A stretch of 41,727 bases of DNA from Bacillus mobilis (GTDB lineage Bacteria; Bacillota; Bacilli; Bacillales; Bacillaceae_G): positions 1 to 41,727 of the forward strand of contig NZ_MACF01000134.1 in assembly GCF_001884045.1 (NCBI RefSeq), read 5' to 3'. Below, piece by piece: positions 31,725 through 41,395 of this stretch. A model generated the notes under the pieces. It was given only the letters and a program-made list of their open reading frames with translations, was not told the DNA's origin and did no database searches. Numbering within the stretch: the first letter of the stretch is position 1; each line of letters starts with the position of its first letter. The translations under genes and the position numbers were made by a program.

Positions 31725-32134
31725 GTGTAGAAAATAATTTCAGGATCCCCTTCATCTAAATTTTCAACTATTCCACTACGTACAAATCCATTCGTATTAA
31801 AAACGGCTTGCATACTTGTATTCGATTCGTTCGTCGAAGAAAAGATTTTTTGAGTAGGAGAATGACTTAACATATATGAGATTAACGAGCTTGCATAGCC
31901 GTTCCTTCTTTTTGCTGGCGAAACAATAATTAATGAGAGGAAAGTACAACCAAAGAAATTTGTATCGTATGTTAGAAAACCAGAAATAGAATTGTCTTCT
32001 TTTACAATGATGCATTTGCCCTCATTGATAGTGTGTTTAATATAATCTCGTCTACTATCATCTCCGATTACATCAATATCTATATGTAAGATTGCATCTA
32101 AATCTTTGATAGAAGCCTTTGTTACGTTTTTCAA
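31706..32134 (-). CDS. GNAT-family N-acetyltransferase
   Basis: The 142-aa protein has the GNAT fold: N-terminal helix pair with RRDYIKHTINEG, a central strand FGCTFLSLIIVSPAKR, and the acetyl-CoA pyrophosphate loop RRNGYA (76-81). C-terminal motif B has NTNGFVRSGIVENL. The substrate is unknown. It starts at ATG 32134 after TAGGAGG. The last codons and stop lie inside the shared terminator. Confidence 0.9.
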   Translation of the reverse strand: MKNVTKASIKDLDAILHIDIDVIGDDSRRDYIKHTINEGKCIIVKEDNSISGFLTYDTNFFGCTFLSLIIVSPAKRRNGYASSLISYMLSHSPTQKIFSSTNESNTSMQAVFNTNGFVRSGIVENLDEGDPEIIFYTKKLRA

Positions 32135-32284
32135 TAGAAATACCTCCTAGAAGAAATATTTAGTTAATTAATTTTATCATGAATGAAGAAAAAGGAGCGG
32201 AATTCCAATACAGACAAACACCTATTCTTCTATAGGAAATATGATAAAAAAGGTAGGCTAAATTGAGTAGAAGAGGTGAAAGGA

Positions 32285-33262
32285 ATGAAAGGGATGGACA
32301 ATAATGCACCACATGGCTTCTTCGGAGGTGGATCGGGTAGTTATGAACAAATGATGTTAATGGGAGGAGCTGGCCAACAAGGGTACGGCGGAATTCCGAG
32401 CTGGATGGGTGGAGCAGCAGGAGGATTTCCAACATCGGTAGCTGGCATGCAAACGGGAATGCCTACATCAATGGGAGGATTTTCGACATCAGGGGCTGGA
32501 ATGCCTACAGTAACAGGAAGCTTTCCAACATCAGTAGCTGGCGTACAGACAGGATTTCCAGTAGGAGCACCAACTACATTTCCTTCTTTCGTTGGAGGAG
32601 TGCAGACAGGATTTCCAGTACCAGGAGTAGGTGTTGTAGCAGGCGGAGTAGGTGGTTATCCGCAAGGTATTCATGGTCATCATGTACATCATCATCACCA
32701 AGGTCAACATGGCCACCATGTACACCATCACCACCAAGGCCAACACGGTCATCATGGACATCATCACCACCAAGGTCAACACGGCCATCATGGACATCAT
32801 CATCATCATCATCAAGGCCAACACGGCCACCATGGTCATCAACAACAAGTACATCACCACGGTCACCACCACATTCATCCGCAAGCTGTTCTTTATCAAA
32901 CGCACCAAGGCCATCAAGGTCACCACGGTCACCACGGTCAACATGGTCAACATGGTCAACATGGTCAACATGGTCAACATGGTCAACATGGTCAACATGG
33001 TCAACATGGTCATCATGGTCAACATGGTCAACATGGTCAACATGGTCATCAAGGCCAACACGGTCATCAAGGCCAACACGGTCACCAAGGCCAACACGGT
33101 CACCAAGGCCAACATGTTCAACAGCACCAACAATACCAACAATATCAACAGCAACAATCTTCTCCTTGGACAGGTGGAATTGGAGCAGGAGGAGCAGGGG
33201 CAGCAGCAGGAGCGGCTAGTATTGGTGGAGCAGCAGGACACGCTGGACACGTGGGTCATTAA
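32285..33262 (+). CDS. His/Gln/Gly-rich repetitive protein, probable spore coat or exosporium protein
   Basis: An in-frame GTG at 32276 overlaps the SD (GAGGTG, 32273-32278), so ATG 32285 is preferred (325 aa). The N-terminal 120 residues are Gly/Ala/Met-rich with repeated GGFPTSVAGMQTGMP-type blocks. Residues about 125-290 are His-rich: several HGHHVHHHHQGQ blocks, then 23 triplets with Gly at every third position (QHG, HHG, HQG), then QQYQQ, and a Gly/Ala-rich end. There is no signal peptide or helix. Low-complexity proteins of this kind are common in the spore coat; His content suggests metal binding. Function is inferred only from composition. Confidence 0.8.
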   Translation: MKGMDNNAPHGFFGGGSGSYEQMMLMGGAGQQGYGGIPSWMGGAAGGFPTSVAGMQTGMPTSMGGFSTSGAGMPTVTGSFPTSVAGVQTGFPVGAPTTFPSFVGGVQTGFPVPGVGVVAGGVGGYPQGIHGHHVHHHHQGQHGHHVHHHHQGQHGHHGHHHHQGQHGHHGHHHHHHQGQHGHHGHQQQVHHHGHHHIHPQAVLYQTHQGHQGHHGHHGQHGQHGQHGQHGQHGQHGQHGQHGHHGQHGQHGQHGHQGQHGHQGQHGHQGQHGHQGQHVQQHQQYQQYQQQQSSPWTGGIGAGGAGAAAGAASIGGAAGHAGHVGH

Positions 33263-33287
33263 GGAATTGCAGAAAAAAAGACATAAT

Positions 33288-33320
33288 AAAAAACTGCTAG
33301 GATTTCCTAGCAGTTTTTTT
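33288..33320. terminator. Bidirectional terminator after the His-rich gene
   Basis: Perfect arms AAAAAACTGCTAGG (33288-33301) and CCTAGCAGTTTTTT (33306-33319) with a 4-nt loop, shared with the converging MazG-like gene. Confidence 0.95.
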
Positions 33321-33729
33321 CAGCTTCTTGGCGCTGACGTTCGATTTCAGCACGAAGTTGTGGTTCTGGTGCTTGCCAGCCTTCTGGTTTTAGAATTTTG
33401 CCGTCGCCTTCGCGGAATCGAGGTTTTCCATCAGGGAATAGTTTTGCCATGTTTGCGTTATTTACAATTTCGAATCCTTTATCAGGACGTACGCCCATTT
33501 CGGCAAACGTTCCGAATGCAAAGTAAATAAGGTCAATTAGTGCATCATATTGATCTTCAACAGTCGTTGCTTCTAGAAATTCTTCTAGCTCTTCTTGCAT
33601 AAAACTTGCACGGATTTTTGCACGTTCTTCTGCTAATTTTGTTGGAGTATTTGTCACAGGATGTCCGAACTCTTCATGCATTTTTGCAACAAGTTCATAC
33701 CCTTTATCTAAACCTTTTTCGTTTGTCAT
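33307..33729 (-). CDS. MazG-like all-alpha NTP pyrophosphohydrolase family protein
   Basis: The 140-aa helical protein has the MazG/PRA-PH metal motif: E46-E47-x2-E50 in MQEELEEFLEA and, on the next helix, D62-x3-D66 in YDALIDLIYFAFG. This pattern coordinates Mg in nucleotide pyrophosphatases. The protein is a stand-alone domain related to COG4696-type predicted phosphohydrolases. A house-cleaning role is plausible but unproven. ATG 33729 follows AAAGGATGAA. It is monocistronic. Confidence 0.8.
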   Translation of the reverse strand: MTNEKGLDKGYELVAKMHEEFGHPVTNTPTKLAEERAKIRASFMQEELEEFLEATTVEDQYDALIDLIYFAFGTFAEMGVRPDKGFEIVNNANMAKLFPDGKPRFREGDGKILKPEGWQAPEPQLRAEIERQRQEAEKNC

Positions 33730-33881
33730 GTTGTTTCATCCTTTCTCGCTTTGTGCCGAATCTCATTGTAACATATGGTGATTATGAAATGAAAAAGGAC
33801 TGTCCAAAAGTTTCATCTTTTAGTTCAGATAGCGTTAGTGAAAGATTATATCGACTGAACGACAAAACATAGCCTTTTAAT

Positions 33882-33917
33882 AAAAGAAAGCCATCCCGGA
33901 ATACTGTTGGGACGGCC
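33882..33917 (-). terminator. Terminator of the 61-aa membrane protein gene
   Basis: On the minus strand GCCGTCCC (33909-33916) pairs with GGGATGGC (33890-33897, one G-T pair) around an 11-nt loop, then TTTCTTTT. Confidence 0.8.
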
Positions 33918-33924
33918 CTGCTCG

Positions 33925-34110
33925 TTATTTTTCTTCTTTTATTAAAATGGATAAAATAAGGTCGATGCCAAACATACCAACGAGCAACATTGGTATAACG
34001 ACAAGTAAATAACGCGTGAAGGAAACATTTTTTAAGTATGTATGAGCAAATAAAAAGACGCCGAGAAATAAAATACCATTTAAAATAGGCTTTACTAATT
34101 TTTTAGACAT
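33925..34110 (-). CDS. Small membrane protein, 61 aa, unknown function
   Basis: An ATG 12 bp upstream overlaps the GGGGGAG SD, so the start is the ATG at 34108-34110. The product MSKKLVKPILNGILFLG... has two hydrophobic helices (about 7-22 and 32-54) and a charged end (LIKEEK). No family is recognised. It is followed by a good terminator and lies between the MazG-like gene and gerI. Confidence 0.65.
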   Translation of the reverse strand: MSKKLVKPILNGILFLGVFLFAHTYLKNVSFTRYLLVVIPMLLVGMFGIDLILSILIKEEK

Positions 34111-34147
34111 AAGCTCCCCCATAAATATCTTCTCTCTCTATCTAAAA

Positions 34148-34191
34148 TAAAAACTCCTCTTTCCGTTGTATCATGCCGGAGAGAGGAGTTC
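34148..34191 (-). terminator. gerI operon terminator
   Basis: On the minus strand AACTCCTCTCTCCG (34177-34190) pairs with CGGAAAGAGGAGTT (34152-34165), one mismatch, followed by T-rich sequence. Confidence 0.87.
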
Positions 34192-34200
34192 AATCATTTC

Positions 34201-35280
34201 TCATTCGATTACACCAGAATTTGTAATATTTACGGTGTATTTTACAGTAACAGGGACATCTTTGTACATCTGTTTCCACTCTTCTAACTTGAATGGACGG
34301 TAATGTTGTTTATATTTTGCTCCTAGTCCGAGGGGATCGACATTTAAAGATTTGAATTGCTTAATTAATTTGTTAGCTTGTGTCTCCAATTGTTTTTGAA
34401 CGACCTTCTCAATCTTTTTTGTGTTCTTAGCATTCTCTAAGTTAATTTGTTTTGATACTTCTTGAATACGAGCCTCAAGCGTAACATGAATGGAAAAGGA
34501 AGGCTTTCCATTTTTTATTTTTATATCGTATGTTGGAACAGAACGAATATTATTAATCATTACGTACCCAGGATTTGCTTTAAATTCATGTGAATCTAAC
34601 TTATGTTTCTCCAAAATTCCTTTAAATATAAACATATCTGTTTCCGCAATTTTACCAACATATTTATCTTTTTTAAAAAGACCAATTCCCGTGATTTTTA
34701 TTTTATCACCATGTTTCTTTAGAATTGGAATATAGTAGTCTTGCCCTTCTTGATAATAACGGAATGCTCCTACATGCAGATTATCTGTTGGTAAAGGACC
34801 GGTCTCCATATTATGTTCTAGCATTTTTTTTATATAAATTGCAACGTTGGATGAAGTCGTGTACTTTCCTTTTAAAAGTTCAGTACCATTACCGTCAAGT
34901 AAAGCAACATATAAGGCATTTCCGATATTTACATCACGAATTAATGTATCGAAGGAAGCAACCATTCCTTTCTTAGCAATTCGGATGGTAAATAGAGAAA
35001 CCCGCATTTGTCCGCTGGCAAATGGTTGAGAAGACTCTAAAGATGTGTCAGCTTTTACTTGTTTTACCGCATTTGCTGTTCCTTCAAAAACTTGAACTTT
35101 GTTGCCTTTTTGCTGAATAGGACAAACAAATGTTACCTTTATTTTATTATCTTTTGCTACATCAAAGACAGTTCCTTGTATAAGGTGTACGTCGTCGATA
35201 ATATTTTTTTGTAAACATCCAGTTAAACTGAAGAGTGTTATACAAGAGATAAGTATTAATTTTTTTTTGATTTTTTCCAT
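34201..35280 (-). CDS. gerIC: Ger(x)C-family spore germination lipoprotein (C subunit)
   Basis: A longer frame reaches 35337, but ATG 35280 gives a proper lipoprotein signal: MEKIKKKLILISC, hydrophobic core, lipobox LTGC with Cys22 (359 aa). The body fits GerAC/GerBC proteins, with the C-terminal domain (about 200-355) and LGLGAKYKQHYRPFKLEEW near the end. The C subunit anchors to the outer face of the inner spore membrane and helps germinant sensing. It overlaps the 3' end of the B gene by 25 bp. Symbol from synteny: gerI in B. cereus, gerH in B. anthracis. Confidence 0.9.
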   Translation of the reverse strand: MEKIKKKLILISCITLFSLTGCLQKNIIDDVHLIQGTVFDVAKDNKIKVTFVCPIQQKGNKVQVFEGTANAVKQVKADTSLESSQPFASGQMRVSLFTIRIAKKGMVASFDTLIRDVNIGNALYVALLDGNGTELLKGKYTTSSNVAIYIKKMLEHNMETGPLPTDNLHVGAFRYYQEGQDYYIPILKKHGDKIKITGIGLFKKDKYVGKIAETDMFIFKGILEKHKLDSHEFKANPGYVMINNIRSVPTYDIKIKNGKPSFSIHVTLEARIQEVSKQINLENAKNTKKIEKVVQKQLETQANKLIKQFKSLNVDPLGLGAKYKQHYRPFKLEEWKQMYKDVPVTVKYTVNITNSGVIE

Positions 35281-36350
35281 TTTCTTTTCACCCACACAAT
35301 GATAAATAGGATTGGGATGTATACATAAATGAGCCAAAAGCTCCCTTTCGATGCATTACTAATAAAATTATTAATATCGTGTCTGTTTGTTAAAAGCTGT
35401 GAAACAACAAGGGTAATAAGCATAAAAGCGATTAAAACACCTCTTTGTTTTATACGGAATATTTCGTGCGTTGCTCTCGTCGCCGCCCACAAAGGAAGAA
35501 TAAAACTTGTAATAATAACGAGTGCATAGCCTGAAATTGCAATATACTCTAGCCTTTCTATGAATGGTAATTGAATGACTTGGGTCATAGAAAGTTGGGC
35601 CCATATCGTCTTTAATAATTGTTTTTCACTAAAAAATGAAAAGGCTAAAAGGGTACTAATTAAATATAGAAGGTTTGAAAATAGTGCTCCAAGCTGAGCG
35701 TATTTATGAGATTGCATAGGCTTTTTCACAAATGGATACACCATGAGGTAAATCTCAAAACCGGTCATACTGTAGATTGACAGTTGAGCGGATTTTAAAA
35801 TGTCTGAAAGAGAATGTGTGAATATAGGTAGTAAATTCTCCCAATGTGAATATTTCAAAACGAATAAGCTTAGAAATAAATATCCTAATGTACCACCAAC
35901 AGAGATGACGCAAATACCGGTAATTACACGAAATCCAGAAGATATAATGTAATAGCTAACTAAGCATAAAAATAGTGTTAACATAAAGGTGGAAGCGGTA
36001 GGAAACATCCATACTTGAATAATTTCAACGTATGTTCGAATAACAGAAATACTGACGATTAAAAAATAAGCTGCAAAGACGATGTTAACGCCGTTTCCTA
36101 GCCACTTTCCAAATGTTTGCCGATGTAAGTCGATTAAATTACCGTTTGTTTCTTTTAATAAAAAATACATCATCCATATAAGAATTTGGATACAGAGTCC
36201 TGTGATTAGAACGCCCATCCAGCCGTCGTATCCAGCGGCCTTTGCAGTGATTCGAGCGAAGCCGAGAACGCCAGCTCCAAACTGTGCACCATGAATTAAG
36301 AAGAAGACAAAAACAGGTGATATTTGATATTTTTCTTGAACTTTACTCAT
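35256..36350 (-). CDS. gerIB: GerAB/ArcD/ProY-family spore germination protein (B subunit)
   Basis: The 364-aa integral membrane protein has about ten helices of the amino-acid-permease-like fold (FFLIHGAQFGAGVLGF near residue 15, GYDGWMGVLITGL, and TRATHEIFRIKQRG on a cytoplasmic loop). ATG 36350 follows GAGGTG at good spacing; an upstream TTG is closer to the SD. In germinant receptors the B subunit carries the ligand pocket. It is 16 bp downstream of the A gene and overlaps the C gene, forming the normal A-B-C operon. Confidence 0.93.
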   Translation of the reverse strand: MSKVQEKYQISPVFVFFLIHGAQFGAGVLGFARITAKAAGYDGWMGVLITGLCIQILIWMMYFLLKETNGNLIDLHRQTFGKWLGNGVNIVFAAYFLIVSISVIRTYVEIIQVWMFPTASTFMLTLFLCLVSYYIISSGFRVITGICVISVGGTLGYLFLSLFVLKYSHWENLLPIFTHSLSDILKSAQLSIYSMTGFEIYLMVYPFVKKPMQSHKYAQLGALFSNLLYLISTLLAFSFFSEKQLLKTIWAQLSMTQVIQLPFIERLEYIAISGYALVIITSFILPLWAATRATHEIFRIKQRGVLIAFMLITLVVSQLLTNRHDINNFISNASKGSFWLIYVYIPILFIIVWVKRKWKKSKKN

Positions 36351-36366
36351 CAATGCACCTCATTCC

Positions 36367-38616
<2,250 letters not shown>

Positions 38617-38649
38617 ATGTATTCCCTCTTTAATTGTGTAATATAGTGC

Positions 38650-38679
38650 TATTTTGTGGCTAATTTTGTATATTATTCA
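38650..38679 (-). promoter_or_regulatory. Candidate sigma-G promoter of the gerI operon
   Basis: On the minus strand TGAATA (38674-38679), 17 bp, then CAAAATA (38650-38656), which is one base from CATANTA-type sigma-G -10 elements. Forespore-specific expression is the rule for germinant receptor operons. Confidence 0.5.
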
Positions 38680-38768
38680 TTTATTTATGAAAAGAAGAAG
38701 GAGTTTGGTTTGCATAGAAAAAAACATGTAGTAAGCAGTTCATACTATAACGGGAAGAGGGAGAGTCT

Positions 38769-39893
38769 GTGCAAATTGTAAAAAAAGAGAAGTTTGTTTT
38801 AAGGGAGTTTACGTTTGAAAATGGTAGGGAAATTCCTGTTCAAATGGGGTATGAGACGTATGGTACTTTAAATAGAGAAAGGTCAAATGCGATTTTGGTT
38901 TGTCATCATTTTAGTGCAACGAGTCACGCGGCAGGAAAATATACAGCGCATGATGAGGAGTCTGGTTGGTGGGATGGTTTAATTGGACCTGGAAAAGCAA
39001 TTGATACAAATAAATACTTTGTTATATGCACTGATAATCTTTGTAATGTGCAGGTAAAGAACCCTTATGTGATTACAACAGGACCGAAATCAATTGATCC
39101 GAAAACTGGAGATGAATATGCGATGGATTTCCCGGTTTTTACATTTCTTGATGTAGCTCGTATGCAATATGAGTTAATAAAAGATATGGGAATCGCAAGG
39201 CTACATGCTGTAATGGGACCGTCAGCTGGCGGGATGATTGCGCAGCAATGGGCTGTTCATTATCCTCATATGGTAGAGCGAATGATTGGTGTTATTACGA
39301 ATCCGCAAAATCCAATTATTACGTCAGTAAATGTAGCGCAAAATGCTATTGAGGCCATTCAACTAGATCCAAGTTGGAGGGGTGGAAAATATGGAGAAGA
39401 GCAGCCAATGAAGGGGCTTCATTTAGCAAATAGAATGATGTTTATGAACGCGTTTGATGAGCATTTTTATGAAACAACATTCCCTCGTAATAGTATAGAA
39501 GTAGCTCCTTATGAAAAGGTTTCTACATTGACGTCATTTGAGAAAGAAATAAATAAAGTGACATATAGAGGTATAGAGTTAGTAGATGCAAATTCGTGGA
39601 TATATACTGCGAAAGCAGTTTTATTACATGATATTGCGCATGGATTTTCGTCTTTAGAAGAGGCGCTGTCTCATATAGAAGCAAATGTACTTATGATTCC
39701 GTGTAAACAAGATTTGCTTCAGCCGTCACGTTATAATTATAAAATGGTAGACATGTTGCAAAAACAAGGGAAGTATGCGGAAGTGTATGAGATAGAAAGT
39801 ATAAATGGGCATATGGCGGGAGCATTTGATATTCATTTATTTGAAAAAAAGGTTTATGAGTTTTTAAATCGGAAAGTATCTAGTTTTGTGTAG
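38769..39893 (+). CDS. MetX-like alpha/beta-fold hydrolase/acyltransferase
   Basis: The start is GTG 38769 with a GAGGGAGAG SD, giving 374 aa. The protein aligns in layout with homoserine O-acetyltransferases: VQMGYETYGTLN, LVCHHFSATSHAAG, WWDGLIGPGKAIDT, nucleophile elbow GPSAGGMIAQQWA (about Ser152), an acid in PCKQDLL and a His in NGHMAGAFD. The usual MetX elbow is GGSMGG and the oxyanion HALTG, so substrate use may differ. It stands alone, divergent from gerI, with no methionine genes or S-box nearby, so a methionine role is doubtful. Confidence 0.82.
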   Translation: MQIVKKEKFVLREFTFENGREIPVQMGYETYGTLNRERSNAILVCHHFSATSHAAGKYTAHDEESGWWDGLIGPGKAIDTNKYFVICTDNLCNVQVKNPYVITTGPKSIDPKTGDEYAMDFPVFTFLDVARMQYELIKDMGIARLHAVMGPSAGGMIAQQWAVHYPHMVERMIGVITNPQNPIITSVNVAQNAIEAIQLDPSWRGGKYGEEQPMKGLHLANRMMFMNAFDEHFYETTFPRNSIEVAPYEKVSTLTSFEKEINKVTYRGIELVDANSWIYTAKAVLLHDIAHGFSSLEEALSHIEANVLMIPCKQDLLQPSRYNYKMVDMLQKQGKYAEVYEIESINGHMAGAFDIHLFEKKVYEFLNRKVSSFV

Positions 39894-39908
39894 AAAAGAA
39901 ATGGTGTG

Positions 39909-39944
39909 AAAAAGGTGCAATGTATGTAGTAGGCACCTTTTTTT
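39909..39944. terminator. Terminator of the MetX-like gene
   Basis: Arms AAAAAGGTGC (39909-39918) and GCACCTTTTT (39933-39942) with a 14-nt loop and T-tract; it overlaps the end of the converging 60-aa gene. Confidence 0.88.
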
Positions 39945-40125
39945 ACATGATTTGTAGACGGAAAATATATGTGGCAATTGCTATACCAAAGAACGCTATA
40001 CTAAGTAATAAAAATAAGAATGATATTTCTTGTGGCGATTTTATCTTTTTATTATTTTTCATACTAAGAGCAATAATTGCAGCGATTAAGAAAATGATGC
40101 CGGTAATGAAAAGAAAAAGTGTCAT
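39943..40125 (-). CDS. Small two-helix membrane protein, 60 aa
   Basis: Two in-frame ATGs (40131 and 40125) follow AAAGGAG; the second has the better 9-nt spacing. The product has two hydrophobic helices (about 3-22 and 34-55) separated by a basic loop (MKNNKKIKSPQE). No family is recognised. Confidence 0.62.
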   Translation of the reverse strand: MTLFLFITGIIFLIAAIIALSMKNNKKIKSPQEISFLFLLLSIAFFGIAIATYIFRLQIM

Positions 40126-40323
40126 TTTCATTGGCTCCTTTCATAAAACAAGTATATTGAGGATACAATGCACGAGTTATGTTTGTAAAGAATAAGTTTT
40201 GCGAGAAAATTGAGAAATAAATTTTGCATTCTTTGCGTTCTTTCTTTCGCATGCTAAAATTGATTAGACATGCTTTTTAAGGAAGAGACTAAAGGTTTTA
40301 TTGTATATAAGGAGGAACGAAAT

Positions 40324-40629
40324 ATGACAGAAGTTAAAACAATCACTACAGAAGAAGTGCAAGAACGTTTAGAAAATGGTGAAATGTTATTTTTAGTAGA
40401 CGTAAGGGAAGATGAAGAAGTAGCAGCAGGGAAAATTCCAGAAGCTGTACATATTAAAATGGGTGATATCCCAAATAAAGTAGATTTCTTTGATAAAGAG
40501 AATGAATATATCTTTATTTGTCGCTCGGGAATGCGCAGTGAAAATGTATGCCATTATTTAAATGAGCAAGGATATAAAACAATGAACATGGTTGGCGGTA
40601 TGCTTCAATATGAAGGTGAAACGAAATAA
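40324..40629 (+). CDS. Single-domain rhodanese-like sulfurtransferase
   Basis: ATG 40324 follows AAGGAGG, giving 101 aa; longer in-frame extension upstream has no SD. It is a complete rhodanese domain: VDVREDEEVAAGKIPEAVHI (25-44) and the active-site loop CRSGMR (66-71, Cys66). Such proteins move sulfane sulfur through a Cys persulfide. It stands alone between terminators, so the sulfur donor and acceptor are not indicated. Confidence 0.93.
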   Translation: MTEVKTITTEEVQERLENGEMLFLVDVREDEEVAAGKIPEAVHIKMGDIPNKVDFFDKENEYIFICRSGMRSENVCHYLNEQGYKTMNMVGGMLQYEGETK

Positions 40630-40636
40630 GTAGTTT

Positions 40637-40670
40637 AAAAACTTGAAACGTGTTTGTTTCAAGTTTTTTT
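40637..40670 (+). terminator. Rhodanese gene terminator
   Basis: Arms AAAAACTTGAAAC (40637-40649) and GTTTCAAGTTTTT (40656-40668), 6-nt loop, T7. Confidence 0.93.
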
Positions 40671-40676
40671 CTTTTG

Positions 40677-40685
40677 CATACAGTA
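40677..40685 (+). promoter_or_regulatory. Candidate mother-cell (sigma-K/sigma-E) -10 element
   Basis: CATACAGTA matches CATANNNTA exactly, 21 bp upstream of the GerP-like gene's start. The -35 position does not show a clear AC, and the element abuts a terminator. Confidence 0.35.
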
Positions 40686-40705
40686 TACAAAAGGGGGAGG
40701 GATAA

Positions 40706-40930
40706 ATGGGGATTAACATGCGTAAAGTAAAAATTATTAACAATACAGGAGCTGTTAATGTTGGCGACTGTTATAATATCGCACCTTTAGCTGTAGCAAA
40801 AATATATGCAGGTGCTGGAGGTTCGAGCGCGGCAGTTTTTTTAAATGGGAAAAGGCAGCCAGAAGCAGTGATTCGAACATCAGTGTTTCTTCCGCCGTTA
40901 GCAACGAGTACACGTACATTAGGTTCATAG
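40706..40930 (+). CDS. GerPF/GerPA-like spore germination protein
   Basis: The 74-aa product has the family motif VKIINNTGAVNVGDCYNIAP (8-27), where GAVNxGD and Y-x-I-x-P are typical of GerPA/GerPF proteins, then GAGGSS. GerP proteins lie in the inner coat and help germinants pass to their receptors. This is not the six-gene gerPABCDEF operon; it is a separate pair with the next gene (20-bp gap). The start follows GGGGGAGGG. Confidence 0.8.
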   Translation: MGINMRKVKIINNTGAVNVGDCYNIAPLAVAKIYAGAGGSSAAVFLNGKRQPEAVIRTSVFLPPLATSTRTLGS

Positions 40931-40950
40931 AGGAAAGGTAGAGTGTAATT

Positions 40951-41274
40951 ATGCCTGCTCATATAAAAGAGTTTGTTATTGTGAATAACACTGGTAATAT
41001 ATTTACCGGTGATAATTTGAGTGATACGTCATTTACTGCTTCGAAATCGTATAGTGGTTCAATGGGGTGTACGTGGATTGATGTTGTTACAGTAATAGGA
41101 ACGGAGACGAAGCTTTGCTTGCAACCAGGAGATTCGGTGACGACAACATATACAAGGGGTACGCCTGCTGGTACTGTAACAGGCACAAATACGGGGCAAA
41201 GTGTAAACACATCGAGTATAGCACAAGCTGTCCCAAATACAGATAATATGGATTCAGTTGCTGGACTCCCTTAA
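40951..41274 (+). CDS. GerPA/GerPF-like spore protein with Thr-rich tail
   Basis: The 107-aa product repeats the paralogue's head: EFVIVNNTGNIFTGDNLSDT (7-26) followed by ASKSYSGSMGC, then a Thr/Gly-rich, non-hydrophobic tail (TYTRGTPAGTVTGTNTG, about 74-90) unlike GerPA/GerPF. It lies 20 bp downstream of the first GerP-like gene and ends in the shared terminator. Role by family: spore coat permeability or assembly. Confidence 0.75.
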   Translation: MPAHIKEFVIVNNTGNIFTGDNLSDTSFTASKSYSGSMGCTWIDVVTVIGTETKLCLQPGDSVTTTYTRGTPAGTVTGTNTGQSVNTSSIAQAVPNTDNMDSVAGLP

Positions 41275-41292
41275 GGATTTAAGGGAGTTTTT
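41265..41292 (+). terminator. Terminator overlapping the stop of the GerP-like pair
   Basis: Perfect arms ACTCCCTTAA (41265-41274) and TTAAGGGAGT (41279-41288) with a 4-nt loop and T-tract; the TAA stop is in the left arm. Confidence 0.92.
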
Positions 41293-41395
41293 ATTATTTC
41301 AAATAAAAATAGTCTTTGAGTTTGTTTTTGTAAATACATATTAAGAAGAAGAGGTTTGTTTCATGTAAAAAAGATGGTGTGCAGGTGGTGAAAGT

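Noticed and set aside
32531-33259. Long open frame antisense to the His-rich gene (Leu/Met/Thr repeats), and a third overlapping frame on the plus strand
   Set aside because: Both are shadows of the repetitive His/Gln/Gly coding DNA; neither has an SD, and their composition simply follows the 9-bp repeats.
33772-33882. Possible promoter or small RNA in the gap between the MazG-like gene and the 61-aa gene
   Set aside because: No clear -35/-10 pair, hairpin or frame beyond the terminator already listed at 33882-33917.
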